This document shows, piece by piece, positions 1 to 9,338 of a DNA stretch of 64,000 nt (position 1 is its first letter; each line of letters starts with the position of its first letter). The DNA comes from Pelagovum pacificum. GTDB lineage: Bacteria; Pseudomonadota; Alphaproteobacteria; Rhodobacterales; Rhodobacteraceae. The stretch covers positions 558,001 through 622,000 of the forward strand of contig NZ_CP065915.1 in assembly GCF_016134045.1 (NCBI RefSeq). The letters run 5' to 3'. The notes under the pieces are model-generated. The model saw only the letters and a list, made by a program, of their open reading frames with translations, ran no database searches and had not been told where the DNA came from. The position numbers were made by a program, and so were the translations under genes.

Positions 1-841
1 CGGCGATACGGCCACTTTCCATCGTAACAGTGGCCGACCGGGGCGACATGAAGCCGCCGCGCAGGAAGGTGTGCTGCGCGACCGGGGAACCGGTCTGGCG
101 GATCGTCTCGAAGATGCCGGCGACGCCCCGGCGAAACACATGCCCGCCGACACGGGCAATGAAGGCCACGAGGGGCAGGTAGCGAACCGGGCGCCGACAG
201 GCGCGGGCCACGAGCCGGCCACGCACGCGCTTTGACGCGGAGTGCGGCATCAGCGCCTGGCTCAGTCCCATGAGGCCGGGACGCACGGTGAAGCGCACGT
301 CGAGGTCGTCGACCTGCGCCTGGTAGAGCGGCATAAGCTCGATCCGGATCGGGCGCGGTCCGAAGAACACCATGTCGCCGCGCAGGATGTTGAGCAGCTG
401 CGGAAGCTCGTCCAGCCTGCTCTTGCGAAGGTAGCTCCCGAACGAGGTCTCGAGTTGCGTTCGCTTCGGCAGCGTCTTGCCGCTGGTCGCTTGGGCCGCC
501 GACAGCGTCAGGGTGCGGAACTTCAGGATCTGAAAGACCTCGCCATGAAGGCCCAGCCGGTCACCCTTGTAGATCGCCGGGTAGGACGAGCTGACGCGCT
601 GGGCGATCCAGATCATCGCGAAGATCGGAGATGTGAGTACCAACAGCACCGCGGCGAGACCCCGGTTGAAGATCGCGTCAGCCGTCGGGTGCTTCGGAAC
701 GTATCCGATCCCATCGTCGACGAGTGCCGTTGCCGCTGTCTTGCGGAACGGCGCGGCGACGGGCGTTTGCCCCGACCGACGTGCAACAATTGTGAAGCCC
801 GATGCAGTTCGCTCGAACTGCTCGGCAGATTGATCTGTCAA
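1..841 (-). CDS. Undecaprenyl-phosphate sugar (phospho)transferase, partial
   Basis: Bacterial sugar transferase (WcaJ/ExoY/PglC family), which loads the first sugar-phosphate onto the lipid carrier for exopolysaccharide synthesis at the inner membrane. I translated the minus strand directly because the frame runs off the window edge and the C-terminus is missing. Seen: a hydrophobic segment LAAVLLVLTSPIFAMIW, then the family motifs LKFRTL, SYLRKSRLDELPQLLN and GDMVFFGPRP, then VRPGLMGLSQ. The first usable start is TTG at 841, 4 bases after a GGGGA; an in-frame TAA lies further upstream. It is divergent from the GT4 gene and fits the polysaccharide locus at 1-4928. Family assignment is firm; the sugar is unknown. 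Confidence 0.88.
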   Translation of the reverse strand, partial: MTDQSAEQFERTASGFTIVARRSGQTPVAAPFRKTAATALVDDGIGYVPKHPTADAIFNRGLAAVLLVLTSPIFAMIWIAQRVSSSYPAIYKGDRLGLHGEVFQILKFRTLTLSAAQATSGKTLPKRTQLETSFGSYLRKSRLDELPQLLNILRGDMVFFGPRPIRIELMPLYQAQVDDLDVRFTVRPGLMGLSQALMPHSASKRVRGRLVARACRRPVRYLPLVAFIARVGGHVFRRGVAGIFETIRQTGSPVAQHTFLRGGFMSPRSATVTMESGRIA

Positions 842-1058
842 AATTCCCCACCCCAGAGTACGTGGCTCAGCTATGCTGGCTTACGGAGCAACTCACGAAG
901 TAAGGTTACCTTGCGCCTCAGGCCACAATTTAGTCAAATTTACAGATTAACGTGATATTAACGGAAACAGTCTTCGGTCCGGTTGCTCGACTGTCCAGCC
1001 TGACGCAGCCGCATCAATTTAGAGTTGTGCTCGCAATTCAGTTCCGTCGATTCGTGCC
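842..1058. promoter_or_regulatory. Divergent intergenic region, AT-rich
   Basis: 217 bases between the divergent sugar transferase and GT4 genes. About 895-970 is clearly AT-richer than the surroundings, with TTAACG/TTAACGG-like stretches near 945-965, so it probably holds promoters for one or both genes. I cannot place a specific -35/-10 pair or operator. Confidence 0.3.
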
Positions 1059-2162
1059 ATGTCCGCTCCCATCCTGATTGTTCTTCCGCACCTCCGACCC
1101 GGGGGTATTGAGCGCAGCGTGATGCTCCTTGCGAACGAACTGACGCGGACCGGGACCCCCGTTCATCTCCTGCTGTCCCGACGAGACGGCGCGCTCCTCG
1201 CCGATTTGCGACCGGAAGTTGCCGTATCGGACCTCGGCGGGCGTCGCGCCGCGTCTAGCATTGTTTCCATTTTTGAAATGATCAAAGGTGCGCGTGCCGT
1301 ATATTCAGGCACCAACGCCCGGAACCTCGCTGTCCTATCCGCGGCGGCGGTCCGAGCCTCCGCACCGCCGATTCTCATCTCCGAACACACATCACCGGAG
1401 GTCTACCTCGCGACCGCCAAGTGGCCGGCTTTGCGCCGGCTGGCGATGCGCCGTCTCTATCCCCGGGCCGCTCGGCTGGTCGCGCCGACACCCGGTCTCG
1501 GCGAGGCGTGGCTGACGCAATTGTCGCTTTCAGGGCCACCGGTCGCCGTCCTGCCGAACCCGATCCTCACCGCCGACGACATCGCCCTGTCTGCGCGCAT
1601 CGCGGCGGGCAGCGGACCGGACCGTGATCCGGACCTCGTCGTCTCGATCGGTCGGCTGCACTCGGCCAAAGGGCCGGACATCCTGCTCGACGCCTTCGCG
1701 GTCGCTTTGGGCCGAAGGCCATCGTTGCGGCTCGACCTGTGGGGCGAAGGCGCGGAAGAGCCAGCGTTGAGAGCGCAGGCCGAAAGGCTGGGTATCGCGG
1801 AAAACGTCCGGTTTCGCGGGCTGACGTCGCAATCTGTGACCGAGATCGCGGGTGCCGGGCTGTTCGCGCTCGCCTCGCGGCGCGAAGGATTCGGCAACGT
1901 GGTGGTTGAAGCTCTCGCTGCTGGAACGCCGGTCGTCGCAACCGATTGCGACGGGCCGCGACGCCTGCTCGACGGGCTTGGTCCAGCGGGGCGGATCGTG
2001 CCACGCGAAAACCCCGATGCGCTCGGCCTTGCCATCGCCGAACAGGCCGGGCAGGCGGAAGCTCTTGCCGAAGCCCGGCAGGCCGGTCCTGCCCGCGCCG
2101 AACGCTACAGCGTCGCGGCAGCGGCCGAGGCTTTCCGCGCGCTTATCGACGAAGTTTCCTGA
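1059..2162 (+). CDS. Glycosyltransferase family 4 protein
   Basis: GT-B fold retaining glycosyltransferase (GT4) that transfers a sugar from a nucleotide donor, probably to the lipid-linked exopolysaccharide repeat in the cytoplasm. The 367-residue protein starts with LPHLRPGGIERS, the usual N-terminal Rossmann loop of the family, and has the donor-site E-x7-E signature in REGFGNVVVEALAAG followed by TPVVATDCDGPR. The length is normal. No strong Shine-Dalgarno sequence precedes ATG 1059. Its 3' end overlaps the convergent FemAB-like gene by 20 bases. Acceptor and donor sugars cannot be read from the sequence. Confidence 0.88.
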   Translation: MSAPILIVLPHLRPGGIERSVMLLANELTRTGTPVHLLLSRRDGALLADLRPEVAVSDLGGRRAASSIVSIFEMIKGARAVYSGTNARNLAVLSAAAVRASAPPILISEHTSPEVYLATAKWPALRRLAMRRLYPRAARLVAPTPGLGEAWLTQLSLSGPPVAVLPNPILTADDIALSARIAAGSGPDRDPDLVVSIGRLHSAKGPDILLDAFAVALGRRPSLRLDLWGEGAEEPALRAQAERLGIAENVRFRGLTSQSVTEIAGAGLFALASRREGFGNVVVEALAAGTPVVATDCDGPRRLLDGLGPAGRIVPRENPDALGLAIAEQAGQAEALAEARQAGPARAERYSVAAAAEAFRALIDEVS

Positions 2163-3189
2163 GAAGCGGCCGTGCATTGCGCACAGCGCCGGCGAGGGCG
2201 GGCCGCAGGTCGATCTCGTGGACTTGGACAAGCCGAACCCGGCGAGGCGAGACCCGCATCTTGACCCTGTCGCGGCTCGTCTCTTCGTCCGGCGCGTCTT
2301 CGGGGCTCAACCCGCCGACATCGACGAAGTCCACGCCGGGCAGGGCACCCCCCGCTGTCCGAGAGACGAGGTAGTCCAAGATCAGCGGCGACCGGGGGAA
2401 GGCCGCGTCCGGGTCCTGCCAGCCGCCGGCCATGAACAGGATCCGGTTCGCATCCCGCAGTCCGGTGAACAGACCGATCCGCTCCCCGTTGCGCCAGACG
2501 CCGGCAACGATTCCGCCTTTCGCCTGTGCGTGGGCGATCTGTCCCGGCCCGGACGGCGCGCCGGCGAGCGAGAAGTTGCGCCGGTCCTCCAGCACGCCCA
2601 GAAACCGCGACAGCGTCGGGCCGGGATCGGGGCCCGGATCGTCCGTGACGAGATAGCCCTTCTTGTGCGCCTGCTTCACCTGCCGCCGGTGATTGGGCGA
2701 GAAGCTCTTGCTCAACTCGTCCGGCGTGCGTCGCACATCGACCAGCCCCGTGTGATCGTGCAGCGTCTGCCGGTCTTCACTTGCGACCCCAATGCCGAGC
2801 GCGTCGAGACGGGCGGTCGCCCGGTCTGCCTCGTCGTCTTCCCACCGGGGGTTCATCGTCAACGTGAGGCAGCCTTCCTTGCGGATCGCGGTCAGCAGCG
2901 GCGGCAGCGTCTCGGTCAGATCGTCGGGTGTCGCGGTGACCGGCCCGCGCCGGAACGCCCCGATCCAGAGCCCGCCGGCAAGCCGCGTGCGCCGCAGAAG
3001 CCCATAAAGCCGCAGCGCCCCCGTATCGTCCCGCACCGTGCAGTGGAGGTAATCAGTCCGTCCGGCCTTCGGCGCGTAGTCGGGCCAGTCGGGTTCCTGG
3101 AAATAGCACGCCGCCGGGGACTCCGAGACGAACCGGGCGTAGGCGAGACGCTCCTCGGGCGATACGCTGGATGTGATCTCGGCGAACAT
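2143..3189 (-). CDS. FemAB/GNAT-like acyltransferase
   Basis: GNAT-fold protein of the FemAB/BioF2-like (Acetyltransf_6) type, often found in exopolysaccharide loci, where it probably adds an amino-acyl or acyl group to an envelope polymer. About 348 residues. The family-typical segment SFSPNHRRQVKQAHKKG lies mid-protein and is followed by a second GNAT half with IVAGVWRNGERIGLF. I chose ATG 3189: AAAGGA lies 8 bases before it, whereas the ATG three codons upstream at 3198 touches the same ribosome binding site. It is convergent with the GT4 gene, overlapping by 20 bases. Substrate unknown. Confidence 0.72.
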   Translation of the reverse strand: MFAEITSSVSPEERLAYARFVSESPAACYFQEPDWPDYAPKAGRTDYLHCTVRDDTGALRLYGLLRRTRLAGGLWIGAFRRGPVTATPDDLTETLPPLLTAIRKEGCLTLTMNPRWEDDEADRATARLDALGIGVASEDRQTLHDHTGLVDVRRTPDELSKSFSPNHRRQVKQAHKKGYLVTDDPGPDPGPTLSRFLGVLEDRRNFSLAGAPSGPGQIAHAQAKGGIVAGVWRNGERIGLFTGLRDANRILFMAGGWQDPDAAFPRSPLILDYLVSRTAGGALPGVDFVDVGGLSPEDAPDEETSRDRVKMRVSPRRVRLVQVHEIDLRPALAGAVRNARPLLRKLRR

Positions 3190-3395
3190 GGACTGCATCC
3201 TTTCTGCCCGCTACCTATCCCCAACGCACCGCGTATCGCCAGAAGGGATCGGTCAAGCCGACGTCACCACGTCAAAATTTCGCTCCCACCACAGCCGCGC
3301 CCCAATTCGGGGCCAGTTGTGCATATAGCTCTCGCACATCCTGCGCCGCTGGGGCATCCCGTCGCTGGACTTCCTTTCGCCGCCGAGGCCCCTCG

Positions 3396-4928
3396 ATGAC
3401 CGAACCCGATCCGAAAGCCGACGCCGCCCGCGAAGCGGCCGCGATCGGCAACGTCGTCCTGGTGACGGCCTACAGGGGTATGGGGCTGGTGCTGACGATC
3501 GGCCTCGTGATGTTCCAGGCCGCAGCCTTCGGCACCACGCTCGCGGCGGACGCGTTCGCCTTCGCGCGGCAGACGATCTCGGCCACGTTGTCGCAACTCG
3601 AACACCTGCTCGAGAAAGTGTTCGTGCCTGTCTTCATGCAGGACGCCACCGCGGACGAAAGCTCTACCGCGGCGCGGCTCATGCGACTGGCCCTGCAACT
3701 GGTTCTGCTGTCGATCGTCGCGACGGCAATGCTCTGGTTGGCCGTACCGGCAATCGTCAGCGCGCTGGCGCCGACCTTCGAGGGCGAGCGGCGGGACATC
3801 ACGATCACCGTCTTCCGCATCATGCTGCTCGGCATTCCGCCGTCGGTCCTTGCCGGGCTGTTCGCGGCGGCGCGGTTCTCGCGGCGGAAGTTCGGGCTCG
3901 TGTCGCTCGCCCGGCTGATGCCGCGCGCCGCCGGCCTGCTTGGCTTCGTCTTCGCGGGGCTGTCGCTGTCGGTGACCGGCCTGTCCTGGTGGCTGGTCGG
4001 CGGCATGGCGGCAATGGCGGCGGCACTCTTCTACGCCACCATGCGCGTGTCTCTGCGGGGAAAGCCGCTGTCGGTCGAGCCGGGACAGGCGTCGGAAGGC
4101 AGCGGTCGCCGCGCGGTGGCCACGGTCATCGGGGCCGTCGGGCAGATCGCGCTCGGCTCGATCAACGCTTTTCTCGCGACGTTCGGCCCTGTTGGGACGA
4201 TCACGCTGATGTTCCTCGGCCTGAGGCTGCTGAACGCGGCGCCCGGCATGACGGGAACCGCCGTCAACACGGTCTATTTCGCCGAATTTGCGGAAGGCGC
4301 ACAGAACCGCCGAACCGACCAGGCCCGCCGGATCGCCTCCGGTCTTCGCATGTCCTTGATGTTCGCCCTGCCGATCGCGGCCCTGCTGGTCGTCGCCGCG
4401 GGACCCATCGCCGAACTTCTGCTGGTCCGGGGCGCGTTTTCCGAGGCCGACGGTTTGGCGGTCGCCGAGTTCGTGGTCTTGATGACCCCCACGCTTCTGG
4501 TGAATGCCAGCCACAGCGCCTTCAGCCCTGCCGTCCTCGCCGATCCGGAACTGCCGCTCGCCCGCGTCACCACGATCGGCTCGGTCGCGGCCATCGCAGT
4601 GCGCCTCGGTCTCGGGCTGGTTCTGGTGCCGAGATACGGGCTCGATGGGCTGGCGGTCGCGATCCTTATCAGCTCGCTCGCCAACAATCTCGCGCTCTGG
4701 GTCGTGCTGCGGCGGGCCTACGGTCGGTTGATGTCCCTGCGGGACTTCGGTGTCCTTGCCCGGATGGCGGCTGCGGCCATCCTTGGCGCAGCGATCCCGT
4801 GGGCCTTGCCTGGGGTGCCGATCCTGCTCACCGCGCCGGCGTCCGGTGTGGCCTACGTCGCGCTCTGCTTCCTGTTCAACGTGCCAGAGATCCGCATTCT
4901 GCTGAGGCGGCGCAAGACTGCCGTCTGA
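3396..4928 (+). CDS. MurJ/MviN-like lipid flippase (Wzx-like)
   Basis: Polytopic MOP-superfamily flippase of the MviN/MurJ family, about 510 residues with roughly 13-14 hydrophobic segments. It would move a lipid-linked oligosaccharide across the inner membrane. Seen: N-terminal region VVLVTAYRGMGLVLTIG, the AADAFAFARQ segment in the position where MurJ proteins carry a substrate-contact loop, and alternating hydrophobic helices to the end. GAGG precedes ATG 3396 by about 9 bases. Position in a polysaccharide locus favours a Wzx role over the essential lipid II flippase, but the sequence alone does not decide this. Confidence 0.75.
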   Translation: MTEPDPKADAAREAAAIGNVVLVTAYRGMGLVLTIGLVMFQAAAFGTTLAADAFAFARQTISATLSQLEHLLEKVFVPVFMQDATADESSTAARLMRLALQLVLLSIVATAMLWLAVPAIVSALAPTFEGERRDITITVFRIMLLGIPPSVLAGLFAAARFSRRKFGLVSLARLMPRAAGLLGFVFAGLSLSVTGLSWWLVGGMAAMAAALFYATMRVSLRGKPLSVEPGQASEGSGRRAVATVIGAVGQIALGSINAFLATFGPVGTITLMFLGLRLLNAAPGMTGTAVNTVYFAEFAEGAQNRRTDQARRIASGLRMSLMFALPIAALLVVAAGPIAELLLVRGAFSEADGLAVAEFVVLMTPTLLVNASHSAFSPAVLADPELPLARVTTIGSVAAIAVRLGLGLVLVPRYGLDGLAVAILISSLANNLALWVVLRRAYGRLMSLRDFGVLARMAAAAILGAAIPWALPGVPILLTAPASGVAYVALCFLFNVPEIRILLRRRKTAV

Positions 4929-4940
4929 TCGACCTACAGG

Positions 4941-5927
4941 TCAGGCCGTCCCTCTCGCCAACAGTTCGACCGGCAGAATAACCGGTTCGTCCGGCAGCGG
5001 ATCGCCGGAGATCAGCAACTCGACCGCCGTTCGTCCCATGTCGACTTCCGGGACCATGAAGGTCGTCAGCGGCGGGCGCAGCAGGCGCGCGAAGTCCCGA
5101 TCCTCGCACCCGATGACGGCGACGTCGTCGGGAACCCGGCAGCCGACGTCTTCCAGACCTTCGAGCGCGCCAAGCGCCATCATGTCATTCTGGCAATAGA
5201 TCGCGTCGGTGGTGACCTGCTCCTTCATCAGCCGCAGGACGATCTTCTTCGCGGCCTCGTCGATCGAGCGGCCGACCTCCACGTGGAACGGCGTCAGGCC
5301 GGACTCCGCCAGCCCGTTGAGAAACCCGCTGAGCCTGAGCCGCGTACCGATCTGCCAAGGGTCGCCGGTCAGCGTCGAGATCCGCTCGCGGTTCAGGGAC
5401 ACGAGGTGCCGCGCGGCCTGATAGCCGATGTCGTAGTGATCGGGCATGACGCTGGTGCCGATCCCGTCCTCACGCTGGCAATTGAGGAAGACGTGCCGGA
5501 AATTGCGCAAATCTTCCGTCGGCTCCGGGCCGACGTTGTAGGTCAGGGCGTAGACGACTTCGGTGATCCCGAGATCACGCAGATTTTCCAGCGCGGCCTT
5601 CTCGCGGTCGGCCCGGCCATCCGTCATCTGAACGACGACCTGGTAGTCGAGGTCAGCTGCCGTGGCCATGACGCCTTCCATCAGGTTGGACGCGTTCCGG
5701 TTTGATAACTCGTTTATCAGAACTCCGATGATTCGAGTGCCGGAGCGGTCCGGGCGGCGTGACAGCGAGGGGTGCCGATACTCGAGCTTCTCCGCGGCCC
5801 GGCGGACCCTCGCCCGGGTCGCATCAGGAATCCTCGTGCCGGGTATCTCGTTCAACACGAGAGAAACCGTTGTTTTAGAGACCTTTGCGGCCTTTGCGAC
5901 ATCGCTCATCAAAACGCGCTTGGCCAT
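4941..5927 (-). CDS. LacI-family transcriptional regulator
   Basis: LacI/GalR repressor of about 328 residues: N-terminal helix-turn-helix (MSDVAKAAKVSKTTVSLVLN, hinge helix region to about residue 60) followed by a periplasmic-binding-protein-like effector domain beginning near RIIGVLINELSNRNAS. It probably senses the sugar handled by the neighbouring ABC importer. The start MAKRVLM at 5927 is preferred because GAGGGA lies 6 bases upstream; an in-frame ATG at 5951 lacks a comparable site. Divergent from the importer operon, sharing the 5928-6087 control region, and convergent with the flippase gene at 12 bases. Confidence 0.92.
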   Translation of the reverse strand: MAKRVLMSDVAKAAKVSKTTVSLVLNEIPGTRIPDATRARVRRAAEKLEYRHPSLSRRPDRSGTRIIGVLINELSNRNASNLMEGVMATAADLDYQVVVQMTDGRADREKAALENLRDLGITEVVYALTYNVGPEPTEDLRNFRHVFLNCQREDGIGTSVMPDHYDIGYQAARHLVSLNRERISTLTGDPWQIGTRLRLSGFLNGLAESGLTPFHVEVGRSIDEAAKKIVLRLMKEQVTTDAIYCQNDMMALGALEGLEDVGCRVPDDVAVIGCEDRDFARLLRPPLTTFMVPEVDMGRTAVELLISGDPLPDEPVILPVELLARGTA

Positions 5928-5954
5928 CTGTCCCTCGTCTTCGGCGCACACGAC

Positions 5955-6014
5955 TTGACAAGATTACGGCCGTGGAAGCAAGTTCCGATAAACAAGTTTA
6001 GCAAGCTCGTTTGC
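5955..6014. promoter_or_regulatory. Divergent promoter/operator region with inverted repeats
   Basis: Between the LacI gene and the importer operon. A perfect TTGACA hexamer (5955-5960) reads on the plus strand. Two overlapping imperfect dyads follow: AAACAAG (5990-5996) with CTCGTTT (6006-6012), and GCAA with TTGC at 6001-6014. Such dyads are the usual form of LacI-family operators, so this is the likely binding site of the adjacent repressor. I cannot identify a convincing -10 box at normal spacing. Confidence 0.45.
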
Positions 6015-6087
6015 CGGACGGTGAGGGGAGGAGAGACCTGACACCGAAGACCGGCAAGAAAACGTCCTTGGGAGGGGAACGTGCGAC

Positions 6088-6228
6088 ATGCAAGAACGCC
6101 TTGCGATCATGGCTGATGGACCTTTGTTTGCTGCGTTTGACCGGTCGGGCCGGTGGCTCGCCGGTGGAGCCGTGTCGGTCTGCGCTCCAAGCCGTCCGAT
6201 CCTGCTAAACGCGGTTCGCACATCGTGA
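6088..6228 (+). CDS. Possible 46-residue leader peptide coupled to importer operon
   Basis: Small open frame starting MQERLAIMADGPLF and ending VRTS. ATG 6088 follows a good ribosome binding site (GGGAGGGG, 7-8 bases upstream). Its stop TGA (6226-6228) overlaps the GTG start (6225) of the permease in a GTGA junction, the same coupling used elsewhere in the window. No homologous family recognised and no membrane segment. Either a true small protein or a translational leader that controls permease initiation; chance occurrence is not excluded. Confidence 0.4.
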   Translation: MQERLAIMADGPLFAAFDRSGRWLAGGAVSVCAPSRPILLNAVRTS

Positions 6229-7154
6229 GTGAGGCCCTGACCCAGGCTGCCCGGCCGCCCCGCAAGGCCAGCCCGCGCAAGCGCGACGACACCCGTGCGG
6301 CGTTGGTGTTCCTGTCGCCCTGGCTGCTTGGCCTGCTGTTCCTCACGGCCATGCCAATGCTGGCGTCGCTCGTCCTGTCCTTCACCGACTACGACCTTCT
6401 GTCCTCTCCCGAATGGGTCGGCGCAGAAAACTACCAGAGGCTCTTCACGTCGGACCCGAGGTTCCTGAAGTCCTTGGAAGTCACGACGATGTACGTGCTG
6501 ATCTCCGTCCCGCTCGACGTGGCGGTGGCGCTGGTCATCGCGGTGACGCTGTCGGGCGCCAACCGGTCGGCGAACTTCTTCAGGGGCGTCTTCTACCTGC
6601 CGTCCCTCCTGGGCGGGAGCGTGGCGATCGGGGTTCTGTGGCGGCAGATCTTCGGCTCGAACGGCATCGTGCCGGAAGCGATGGGCTTCATCGGGCTGCC
6701 CTCGACAAGCTGGGTCGGGAACCCCGACTACGCGATCTGGTCGCTGATCCTGCTGAACGTCTGGCAGTTCGGGGCGCCGATGGTGATCTTCCTCGCCGGG
6801 GTTCGCCAGATCCCGAAGGATCTGACGCAGGCCGCGATCATGGACGGGGCTTCGCCCGTGCAGCGGTTCTTCCTCATCACGCTGCCGCTGCTGAGCCCGC
6901 TGATCCTGTTCAATCTCGTGATGCAGATGATCGTCGCCTTCCAGGCGTTCGTGCCGGCCTATGTGGTCAGCGACGGCAGCGGCGGGCCGGTCGATTCCAC
7001 GCTGTTCTACACCCTCTACCTTTACCTCGAGGGCTTCCGGAATTTCCGCATGGGCTACGCCATGTCGATGGCCTGGATCCTGCTGGTCATCATCGCTGTC
7101 TTCACGGCGCTCGCCTTCGCGACCTCGCGGCGCTGGGTTCACTACGAAAGCTGA
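6225..7154 (+). CDS. Carbohydrate ABC transporter permease (MalF/UgpA type)
   Basis: Inner-membrane permease of a CUT1-type sugar importer. About 309 residues with six predicted helices; the first is FLSPWLLGLLFLTAMPML. The EAA loop that docks to the ATPase is visible as DLTQAAIMDGASPVQRFF. I prefer GTG 6225, which overlaps the stop of the preceding small frame, over ATG 6153, which would add 24 residues without family resemblance. First structural gene of an operon: permease, permease, binding protein, sulfatase, ATPase, SDR. Confidence 0.88.
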   Translation: MSEALTQAARPPRKASPRKRDDTRAALVFLSPWLLGLLFLTAMPMLASLVLSFTDYDLLSSPEWVGAENYQRLFTSDPRFLKSLEVTTMYVLISVPLDVAVALVIAVTLSGANRSANFFRGVFYLPSLLGGSVAIGVLWRQIFGSNGIVPEAMGFIGLPSTSWVGNPDYAIWSLILLNVWQFGAPMVIFLAGVRQIPKDLTQAAIMDGASPVQRFFLITLPLLSPLILFNLVMQMIVAFQAFVPAYVVSDGSGGPVDSTLFYTLYLYLEGFRNFRMGYAMSMAWILLVIIAVFTALAFATSRRWVHYES

Positions 7155-7158
7155 TGAC

Positions 7159-8016
7159 ATGACCGACGTGATCGCAGCCAACCGCAATCCCGCCCGCCGC
7201 CTTGTCCGGCAGGTGGTGCTCTGGGGACTCGTCTTCCTGATGAGCTACCCGCTGCTCTGGATGATCTCGAGCTCGCTGAAACCCGAGAGCGCGATCTTCA
7301 CGCAGCCTGGACTCATCCCGGAGCGGATCACCTTCTCGAACTACACCGAGGGCTGGACCCGCCTGAACTTCTCCTTCGGGCTTTTCATGGTGAACTCGGT
7401 CGTGATCTGCATGCTCGCGATCCTCGGCAACCTGTTCTCCTGCTCGCTGGCGGCCTATGCCTTTGCCCGGCTGAGGTTTCCGTTCTCGAGGCTCGCTTTC
7501 GGGCTGATGCTTGCGACGCTGATGTTGCCCGTCCACGTGACGATCCTGCCGCAATACATCGTCTTCCAGAAGCTCGGCGCGGTGAACACCATCCTGCCGC
7601 TCGTCCTGCCGAAGTTCTTCGCGGTCGACGCCTTCTTCATCTTCCTGATGGTTCAGTTCATCCGCGGTATTCCGCGCGACCTCGACCAGGCGGCGGAGAT
7701 GGACGGCTGCAACAAGTACCAGATCTTCTGGTTCATCGTCTTTCCGCTGTGCCGGCCCGCGCTCGTGCTGGTCGCGATCTTCACGTTCCTCTGGACGTGG
7801 AACGACTTCTTCAGCCAGCTCATCTACCTCAGTGACGCCAGCAAATACACGGCTCCGCTGGCGCTCAATCTCTTCATCGACGCGACAAGCGGCGAATCCG
7901 CGTGGGGCATGTTGTTCGCCATGTCTGTCGTGACGCTGCTGCCGCTCTTCATCCTGTTCGTCCTGTTCCAGAAGCAGATCGCCGAAGGCGTCGCGACGAC
8001 CGGGATGAAGGGCTGA
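7159..8016 (+). CDS. Carbohydrate ABC transporter permease (MalG/UgpE type)
   Basis: Second permease subunit of the same CUT1 importer, 285 residues, six predicted helices. The EAA loop reads DLDQAAEMDGCNKYQIFWF. The start MTDVIAANRN at 7159 lies 4 bases after the stop of the first permease, implying tight translational coupling. It is followed after 25 bases by the binding-protein gene. Confidence 0.9.
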   Translation: MTDVIAANRNPARRLVRQVVLWGLVFLMSYPLLWMISSSLKPESAIFTQPGLIPERITFSNYTEGWTRLNFSFGLFMVNSVVICMLAILGNLFSCSLAAYAFARLRFPFSRLAFGLMLATLMLPVHVTILPQYIVFQKLGAVNTILPLVLPKFFAVDAFFIFLMVQFIRGIPRDLDQAAEMDGCNKYQIFWFIVFPLCRPALVLVAIFTFLWTWNDFFSQLIYLSDASKYTAPLALNLFIDATSGESAWGMLFAMSVVTLLPLFILFVLFQKQIAEGVATTGMKG

Positions 8017-8041
8017 GACGAACACCAAAGGGAGGAACCAA

Positions 8042-9328
8042 ATGAAACGACTACCAGCAAGACCCCTCGACCGTCGGTCGATGCTCAAGATCAGCGTCGG
8101 CGGAACCGCGGCACTGATGATCGCGCCGAAGGGCGCCTTCGCTCAAGGTGCGTCGATCAAGGCGTCGTGGTACGGCGGGCAGGACACCCACGACCGGATG
8201 CAGGAGGCCCTCGCGCTCTATTCCGAGCGGACCGGCACCAACATCGAGGTCGAGTTTGCGCCGTTCGGTGATTTCTACGACCGTCTGCCGGTGCAATATG
8301 CCGGGGGTGGGGCGGCGGACGTGCATCGCCATTCGATGACGTTCCTCTACGAATACACCAACCGCGGGCTGCTGGCCGACCTCGGGCCTTACGTCGGTGA
8401 CACGATCAACACCGATGATCTCTATCCCGGGGTCGTCGAGATCGGCACGCGCAACGGTGTGACCAACGCGATCGGCAACAACCAGATCGCCATCGCGACA
8501 TTCTACGACATGGCCAAGCTCGAGGAAGTCGGCATGACCGACCGGCTCGATGGCATGACGTGGGACGATTACCTCGAAATCGCCGTCGCGCTTGGCGACG
8601 CGGGCGGCGAAGGCAAGTACGGCACCAACGACGCCGGCGACTTCCTCGGCTTCTTCGAGATGTGGCTCAAGCAGCGCGGCACCGAGCTCTACCCCGAGGC
8701 CGGCGGCGTCGGCTTCTCCGGCGAAGAGGCCGCCGAATGGTTCGCCTACTGGGAGCGGATGCGTTCGGAGGGCGGGGCCCCGCCGCCGGCGATCACCGCT
8801 GAGAGCGGGGGCTTCCAGAACGCTCCCTTCGTGCGCGACATCGCGGGGATGCAGATCGGCTGGTGCCAGCAGCTGGTCTTCTATCAGGCGCTGATGGAGC
8901 CGGAACTCGGCATCACCACCGGCCCGATCGCCGAAGGTCTCGACAACAACGGCCACTACATCCGTGCGCTGGACTTCTGGGTCGTGCCCGCACAGTCCGA
9001 CAATCCGGAGGAAGCGGCGAAGCTCATCAACTTCCTGCTGAACGACGAGGAAGCGATCGCGATCCTTGGTCTGACCCTCGGCGGCCCGGCCTCCGAAAAG
9101 GCGAGCGCGATCCTTCAGGACACCGCCGAAGGCGCCAGCGCCAAGGTGCTGACCTACCTCGAAGGCCTGCGTGAGAACGCCGATCCGGACACGCCGATCT
9201 GGAAGGGCGGGCAGGGCGAGCTGGAATCCGTGCTCGACCGCCTGAACCAGTCCGTCGGCTTCGGTCAGATCACGGCCGAGGAGGCCGGCGAACAGCTCGC
9301 CTCCGAAGGCCAGCGGATCATCGACTGA
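8042..9328 (+). CDS. Sugar ABC transporter substrate-binding protein, Tat signal
   Basis: Family 1 extracellular solute-binding protein of 428 residues that delivers a sugar to the two permeases. The N-terminus LDRRSMLKISVGGTAALM is a twin-arginine (Tat) signal ending at AFAQ near residue 35, so the protein is probably exported folded to the periplasm. The mature part has the family pattern of EEAAKLINFLLNDEEA near the C-terminus. GGGAGG lies about 8 bases before ATG 8042. A GC-rich hairpin follows the stop codon (9339-9363). Ligand unknown; the neighbouring sulfatase suggests a sulfated carbohydrate. Confidence 0.9.
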   Translation: MKRLPARPLDRRSMLKISVGGTAALMIAPKGAFAQGASIKASWYGGQDTHDRMQEALALYSERTGTNIEVEFAPFGDFYDRLPVQYAGGGAADVHRHSMTFLYEYTNRGLLADLGPYVGDTINTDDLYPGVVEIGTRNGVTNAIGNNQIAIATFYDMAKLEEVGMTDRLDGMTWDDYLEIAVALGDAGGEGKYGTNDAGDFLGFFEMWLKQRGTELYPEAGGVGFSGEEAAEWFAYWERMRSEGGAPPPAITAESGGFQNAPFVRDIAGMQIGWCQQLVFYQALMEPELGITTGPIAEGLDNNGHYIRALDFWVVPAQSDNPEEAAKLINFLLNDEEAIAILGLTLGGPASEKASAILQDTAEGASAKVLTYLEGLRENADPDTPIWKGGQGELESVLDRLNQSVGFGQITAEEAGEQLASEGQRIID

Positions 9329-9338
9329 GACTGAAAGC

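Noticed and set aside
242..955. 237-codon plus-strand frame opposite the sugar transferase
   Set aside because: Low-complexity Arg/Glu-rich translation with no family pattern; the minus strand gives a clear sugar transferase.
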